Assembly: GCA_003022485.1 (NCBI GenBank)
Contig: PXTS01000032.1
Coordinates: 1-42,001 of the forward strand
Direction of reading: 5' to 3'
From: Bacteroidetes bacterium QS_8_68_28
GTDB taxonomy: Bacteria; Bacteroidota; Rhodothermia; Rhodothermales; Salinibacteraceae
Length of the DNA stretch: 42,001 nt
Shown piece after piece: positions 36,097-42,001 of the stretch (the first letter of the stretch is position 1; every line of letters begins with the position of its first letter). Position numbers and translations under genes: made by a program. The notes below the pieces were generated by a model, which did not search any database, was not told the origin of the DNA, and saw nothing but the letters and a program-made list of their open reading frames with translations.

Positions 36097-36345
36097 CTAC
36101 TCGTTCACGGGTGTAATCTCGCCAGCGTCGAGCCGGGAAAGCGTGCGCTCTACCGCTGCCGACGGCTTGCGGTCACCCTTGACCAGCGCGTAAGCCGCGT
36201 CGTATGCGGTCTTTCCTTCGTAGGACCAGAGCGCTTCGCCGAAGTCCCGGTAGCCGCACCCTAAGCGTTCGTACAGGTCGGCAACGCGGGCGGTCGTCCA
36301 CTTCTCTTTTTCCGTTTTCGGCATCAGCGGCGGGCGTCGATTCAT
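36097..36345 (-). CDS. Small XRE/HTH-like protein
   Basis: 82 residues from ATG 36345, or 75 from ATG 36324 (MPKTEKEKW). The phrase VADLYERLGCGYRDFGEALWSYEGKTAYDAAYALVKGDRKPSAAVERTLSRLDAG follows the pattern of XRE-type helix-turn-helix proteins (helix 1, turn, recognition helix, then the R-K-P-S ending), but is more divergent than usual. Codon use is somewhat less GC-biased than in neighbouring genes. No toxin or partner gene is adjacent; the flanks are tRNA-Ser with 200 bp on one side and the alaS 3' end with 180 bp on the other. It could be a remnant of a mobile or phage-derived locus, but no att-like duplication is seen. DNA binding is inferred. Confidence 0.55.
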   Translation of the reverse strand: MNRRPPLMPKTEKEKWTTARVADLYERLGCGYRDFGEALWSYEGKTAYDAAYALVKGDRKPSAAVERTLSRLDAGEITPVNE

Positions 36346-36525
36346 CAAGTGGTGCAGGTTGTCAGGATAGGACAGAGCGGGCCGGGATGAAAGGCGCGGC
36401 GGGCGGCCTGTCAGCACTCGCCAACGACGCCGCCCGGCGTAGCCTGCGCCACTTTCTGCGGGCATCCTTCACGCGCCCACTCGCTAACCGTGAGCGTGCG
36501 GAACGTGCCTTGCGCGGGCCGCACA

Positions 36526-39402
<2,877 letters not shown>

Positions 39403-39509
39403 CGGGGGAACGGCGGGGGGCAAAGGCGAAATCGGGCGAGGATGCGGACGGCCCGCGGAAGGGGGCGTGCCAACGGCGAGCAGCCGGGACGGGTCCACCA
39501 CCTGGGGGC

Positions 39510-39540
39510 TTGCATCTGCCTGTCCCCGTTATGTATACTT
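39510..39540 (+). promoter_or_regulatory. Putative promoter of the hybrid sensor gene
   Basis: TTGCAT (39510-39515), 18-bp spacer, TATACT (39534-39539) in an AT-rich island 35 bp before the ATG at 39575. The GTATAC palindrome (39533-39538) lies in the 172-bp divergent gap shared with alaS, so it may serve either direction. Confidence 0.4.
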
Positions 39541-39574
39541 CGTGGTAAGATTCACAACTACGCAGTCTGCCGAG

Positions 39575-42001
39575 ATGCCCTCCGCTTTGCCTGGAAAAAC
39601 CGCTACGCTCGGTGCTTTCCCTTCTTTCCCCCACCTGCGCGCGCCGGCGCGGCGGCGCGGTGTATGCCGGGCGTGGACCTTCGCCGTCGCGGGGATTCTC
39701 GCGCTGCTGGCCCTCGGGGGTGGGCGCCCGGCCCGAGCGCAAGCGCCGGCGGAAAAGCCCCGCGTGACCGGCGTCCGGCCCCAGCCGGTCGTGGGGTCCA
39801 CCCTGGAGCAGGGGATCACGATTCGCGGGCGCGGCTTCGAGAACGGCTTTACCGTGCGGCTGCGCACCGACTCCGTCGACGCGCACATCACCGACCGCTC
39901 GCGCCTCGACTTCGTCAGCGCCCGTGAGGTGCGCGTGCAGGCCACCTTCGGCGCCGAGGCGGCGACGTGGACCGCGCAGGTGATCGCAGACGACGGGCGC
40001 GCCTCGAACATACACGCCTTCGAGGTCGTCGCGCCGCGACCGAAGATCGAGATCATGCGCCCCGTGGAGCGCACCGCCGGGCAGTCCGGATTCACGCTGA
40101 CGCTCTACGGGAACACCTTCACCCCGGGATCGGTGATCCGCTGGAACGGGCAGCCTCGCCCGACCAGGCCCGTCAAGACCAGCGACAGCCCGGGCGCGCT
40201 GACGGCAGGCTTGAAAGCCGAAATTCCCGCCGAGGCCATCGCCCAGTCCGACAGCAACACCGTACGCGTCTACACCCCTGGCCCCGGCGGCGGGCTGTCG
40301 CCTCCGCAGACGCTCTTCGCCAACCCGCGCCCGTTTTACCAGACGCTCTGGTTCTACCTGCTTCTCGTGGCTGGCCTGGCCGGCGTGGGCTTTGCCGTGC
40401 ATCGCTGGCGCCTCAAGAACCTGCGCGAGCGCGAACTCGAGGGCGAAGTGCACCGGCGCACCGAGGCGCTGCGGCAGGAAAAGCAAAAGACCGAGCAGCA
40501 GGCCGAGCGCCTCCGGGAGCTCGATGCGGCCAAAAGCCGCCTCTTTGCCAACCTCTCCCACGAGCTGCGCACGCCGCTGACGATGATCGTGGCCCCGGTG
40601 CGCCACCTACTGGACGAGCTGGACGGCGCGCTCCCGCCGGAGGCGCGCGCTGCGCTCGAAGACACCCTGCGCAATGCTGGACGCCTGGAGCACCGCGTGG
40701 ACCGGCTGCTGGAGCTCTCGAAATTGAAGGCGGGGCGCCTGTCGCTGGAGCGCCGCCCGGGCGACCTGGTGGCCTTCGCACGGGAAGCGACGCGCGCCTT
40801 CGAACCGCTGGCCGAGCGGAACGGTCTCACGCTGCGCTTTCGCGCGGAGTCGGAGCCCCTGCGGCTTTCCTTCGACCCCGATCACCTGCGCACTGCGCTG
40901 GACAACCTCCTTTCCAACGCGCTCAAGTTCACCCCCGAGGGCGGCAAGGTGCTCGTCCGCGTGACCCGCTCGGGGGCAGACGCCGAACCCGGCGAAGCGC
41001 AGGCCCTGCTGCACGTCTCCGACACCGGGCCGGGCATCCCCGAGGAGGAACACCCGCACATCTTCGACCGCTTCCACCAGTCCGACGACGCGGCGACGCG
41101 CCACCACGGCGGCACCGGCCTGGGGCTGTCGCTGGCGAAGGAACTGGTCGAGCGGCACGGCGGCACGATCCGCCTCGAAAGCGCCGTAGACCTCGGGACC
41201 ACCTTCACCGTCGCGTTGCCTGTGCGAGAGCCCAAAGAATCAGACGCGGAAGTGCGGGAGCGTGCAGAAGGCGAAAGCACAGCGGAGAACGGGCGCGGAG
41301 GAGCCTCCGAACTCGCGAGCCGCACGCCGCCGGGGCTGACCGACGGTCCCTCCGCCCGGGATCGCGCCCCCGAAGCGCCGCCGGCCGCCGACTCCGACGC
41401 TCCCGTCCTCCTTGTTGTCGAGGACAACTGCGACGTGCGGACCTTCTTGAAAAATCGCCTCTCGGAGGCGTACCGCGTGGAGACGGCTCCCGACGGGACC
41501 GAGGCGCTCGAAAAGGCACGCACCCAGCGGCCCGCCCTCGTCGTGAGCGACGTAATGATGCCCGGCCTGGACGGGGCCGAGCTGTGCCGCCGCCTCAAGG
41601 CGGACGACGACCTGGGCGACGTGCCGGTCCTGCTGCTCACCGCCCGCGCCGGCGAGACCGCCCGCGTCGAGGGCCTGGACGCCGGCGCCGACGCCTACGT
41701 CGAGAAGCCTTTTTCGATGAAGGCGCTTCGCGCGCGCATCCGGAATCTCATCGAAGGGCGCCGCACCCTGCACGAAAAGTACGCGGGCGAACTCGTCGTC
41801 GAGCCGACCGGCGTCACGGTGCCTTCCGAGGAGAACGCCTTCTACGAAAAGGCCCGCGCGGTGGTGGAAGACCACATCGGCGACGCGGCGTTCGACGTGG
41901 GAATGTTTGCCGCTGAGATGGGCGCGGGCGTGCAGACGAAACGCCAGTTGCGTGACCGGCTCAAAGGCGCCACGGGCCTGCCGCCCGGCCGGTTCATCCG
42001 C
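39575..42001 (+). CDS. Hybrid two-component regulator with IPT/TIG-like sensor, 3'-truncated by window edge
   Basis: 809 residues are visible without a stop, so the gene continues past the window. Order: N-terminal membrane/signal segment (about 34-55, WTFAVAGILALLALGGG), two IPT/TIG-like beta domains in the periplasm (about 62-152 and 155-248; the second with SGFTLTLYGNTFTPGSVIRWNG and TVRVYTPGPGGG), a membrane segment (about 255-275), coiled coil, HisKA with phospho-acceptor His329 (ANLSHELRTPLT), HATPase with N-box and GTGLGLSL (about 440-550), an acidic linker, a receiver with Asp659 (VVSDVMMPGLDG) and Lys711, and the first part of an AraC-type HTH (about 755-809). Classical members of this Bacteroidota class sense through Reg_prop/Y_Y_Y propellers, which are absent here. 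Probably an autonomous sensor-transcription factor. Confidence 0.92.
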   Translation, partial: MPSALPGKTATLGAFPSFPHLRAPARRRGVCRAWTFAVAGILALLALGGGRPARAQAPAEKPRVTGVRPQPVVGSTLEQGITIRGRGFENGFTVRLRTDSVDAHITDRSRLDFVSAREVRVQATFGAEAATWTAQVIADDGRASNIHAFEVVAPRPKIEIMRPVERTAGQSGFTLTLYGNTFTPGSVIRWNGQPRPTRPVKTSDSPGALTAGLKAEIPAEAIAQSDSNTVRVYTPGPGGGLSPPQTLFANPRPFYQTLWFYLLLVAGLAGVGFAVHRWRLKNLRERELEGEVHRRTEALRQEKQKTEQQAERLRELDAAKSRLFANLSHELRTPLTMIVAPVRHLLDELDGALPPEARAALEDTLRNAGRLEHRVDRLLELSKLKAGRLSLERRPGDLVAFAREATRAFEPLAERNGLTLRFRAESEPLRLSFDPDHLRTALDNLLSNALKFTPEGGKVLVRVTRSGADAEPGEAQALLHVSDTGPGIPEEEHPHIFDRFHQSDDAATRHHGGTGLGLSLAKELVERHGGTIRLESAVDLGTTFTVALPVREPKESDAEVRERAEGESTAENGRGGASELASRTPPGLTDGPSARDRAPEAPPAADSDAPVLLVVEDNCDVRTFLKNRLSEAYRVETAPDGTEALEKARTQRPALVVSDVMMPGLDGAELCRRLKADDDLGDVPVLLLTARAGETARVEGLDAGADAYVEKPFSMKALRARIRNLIEGRRTLHEKYAGELVVEPTGVTVPSEENAFYEKARAVVEDHIGDAAFDVGMFAAEMGAGVQTKRQLRDRLKGATGLPPGRFIR

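Noticed and set aside
35149-36345. Integrated element using tRNA-Ser as attachment site
   Set aside because: No integrase and no copy of the tRNA 3' end in the window. The odd XRE-like gene lies on the 5' side of the tRNA, not the side where integration occurs.
39967-41916. 649-codon plus-strand frame inside the hybrid regulator
   Set aside because: It is an out-of-frame reading of the regulator and is Arg/Gly/Pro-rich. The frame from 39575 carries all kinase and receiver motifs and runs off the window end.

Overview
The window (about 42 kb, very GC-rich) looks like a chromosomal segment of a Rhodothermia-type bacterium (Rhodothermota/Bacteroidota, Salinibacter relatives); this is inferred from gene content, not from a marker search. 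The pointers are: a hybrid two-component regulator carrying sensor, kinase, receiver and AraC-type HTH in one chain; a small Bacteroidota-specific family usually mislabelled 'ABC transporter ATPase'; a fused 2-oxoglutarate decarboxylase/dehydrogenase with a built-in succinyltransferase domain; promoter-like motifs of the Bacteroidota form TAnnTTTG; pyrimidine-rich leaders with almost no Shine-Dalgarno sequences; and fairly acidic proteins. No phage, transposase, CRISPR array or rRNA is present. It is mostly core housekeeping DNA.

Layout. 1-5.5 kb: end of an unknown gene, signal peptidase I, a secreted L,D-transpeptidase, and a minus-strand run xseB - conserved small protein - two-TM potassium channel with RCK domains. 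5.6-9.1 kb: a divergent SDR oxidoreductase, then a molybdenum-cofactor cluster moeA - unknown gene - moaC. 9.2-12.4 kb: a secreted amidohydrolase that lacks its first metal-binding motif, dtd and rdgB, and divergent rpsU. 12.5-17.6 kb: the 1298-residue kgd fusion and a sugar-epimerase-like protein with no normal start codon. 17.7-23.7 kb: rlmD with a cyclic-nucleotide-binding protein, an Omp85 (BamA/TamA-like) protein and an M23 endopeptidase. 24.1-30.7 kb: hprK, moxR, mscS, fmt, ftsY and a phosphatidyltransferase. 30.9-34.9 kb (plus strand): a membrane glycosyltransferase, citrate synthase and phoH. 35-42 kb: a zinc-ribbon protein, tRNA-Ser(CGA), a small HTH-like protein, alaS with a frameshifted C-terminus, and the start of the hybrid sensor regulator.

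Functional themes. Citrate synthase and Kgd supply TCA-cycle steps; LepB, FtsY and the Omp85 protein handle export and envelope assembly; the L,D-transpeptidase and M23 enzyme act on the wall; RlmD, Fmt, AlaRS, Dtd, bS21 and tRNA-Ser serve translation; moeA/moaC make molybdenum cofactor.

The most unusual signals are (i) the hybrid regulator whose periplasmic sensor is two IPT/TIG-like domains instead of the usual beta-propeller; (ii) two genes with apparent losses of about 30 codons (amidohydrolase without HxH, alaS with loss plus frameshift at a G8 run) and one whose start codon is replaced by low-complexity sequence; and (iii) dense intergenic low-complexity inverted repeats, G-tract blocks directly before start codons and many short tandem duplications.
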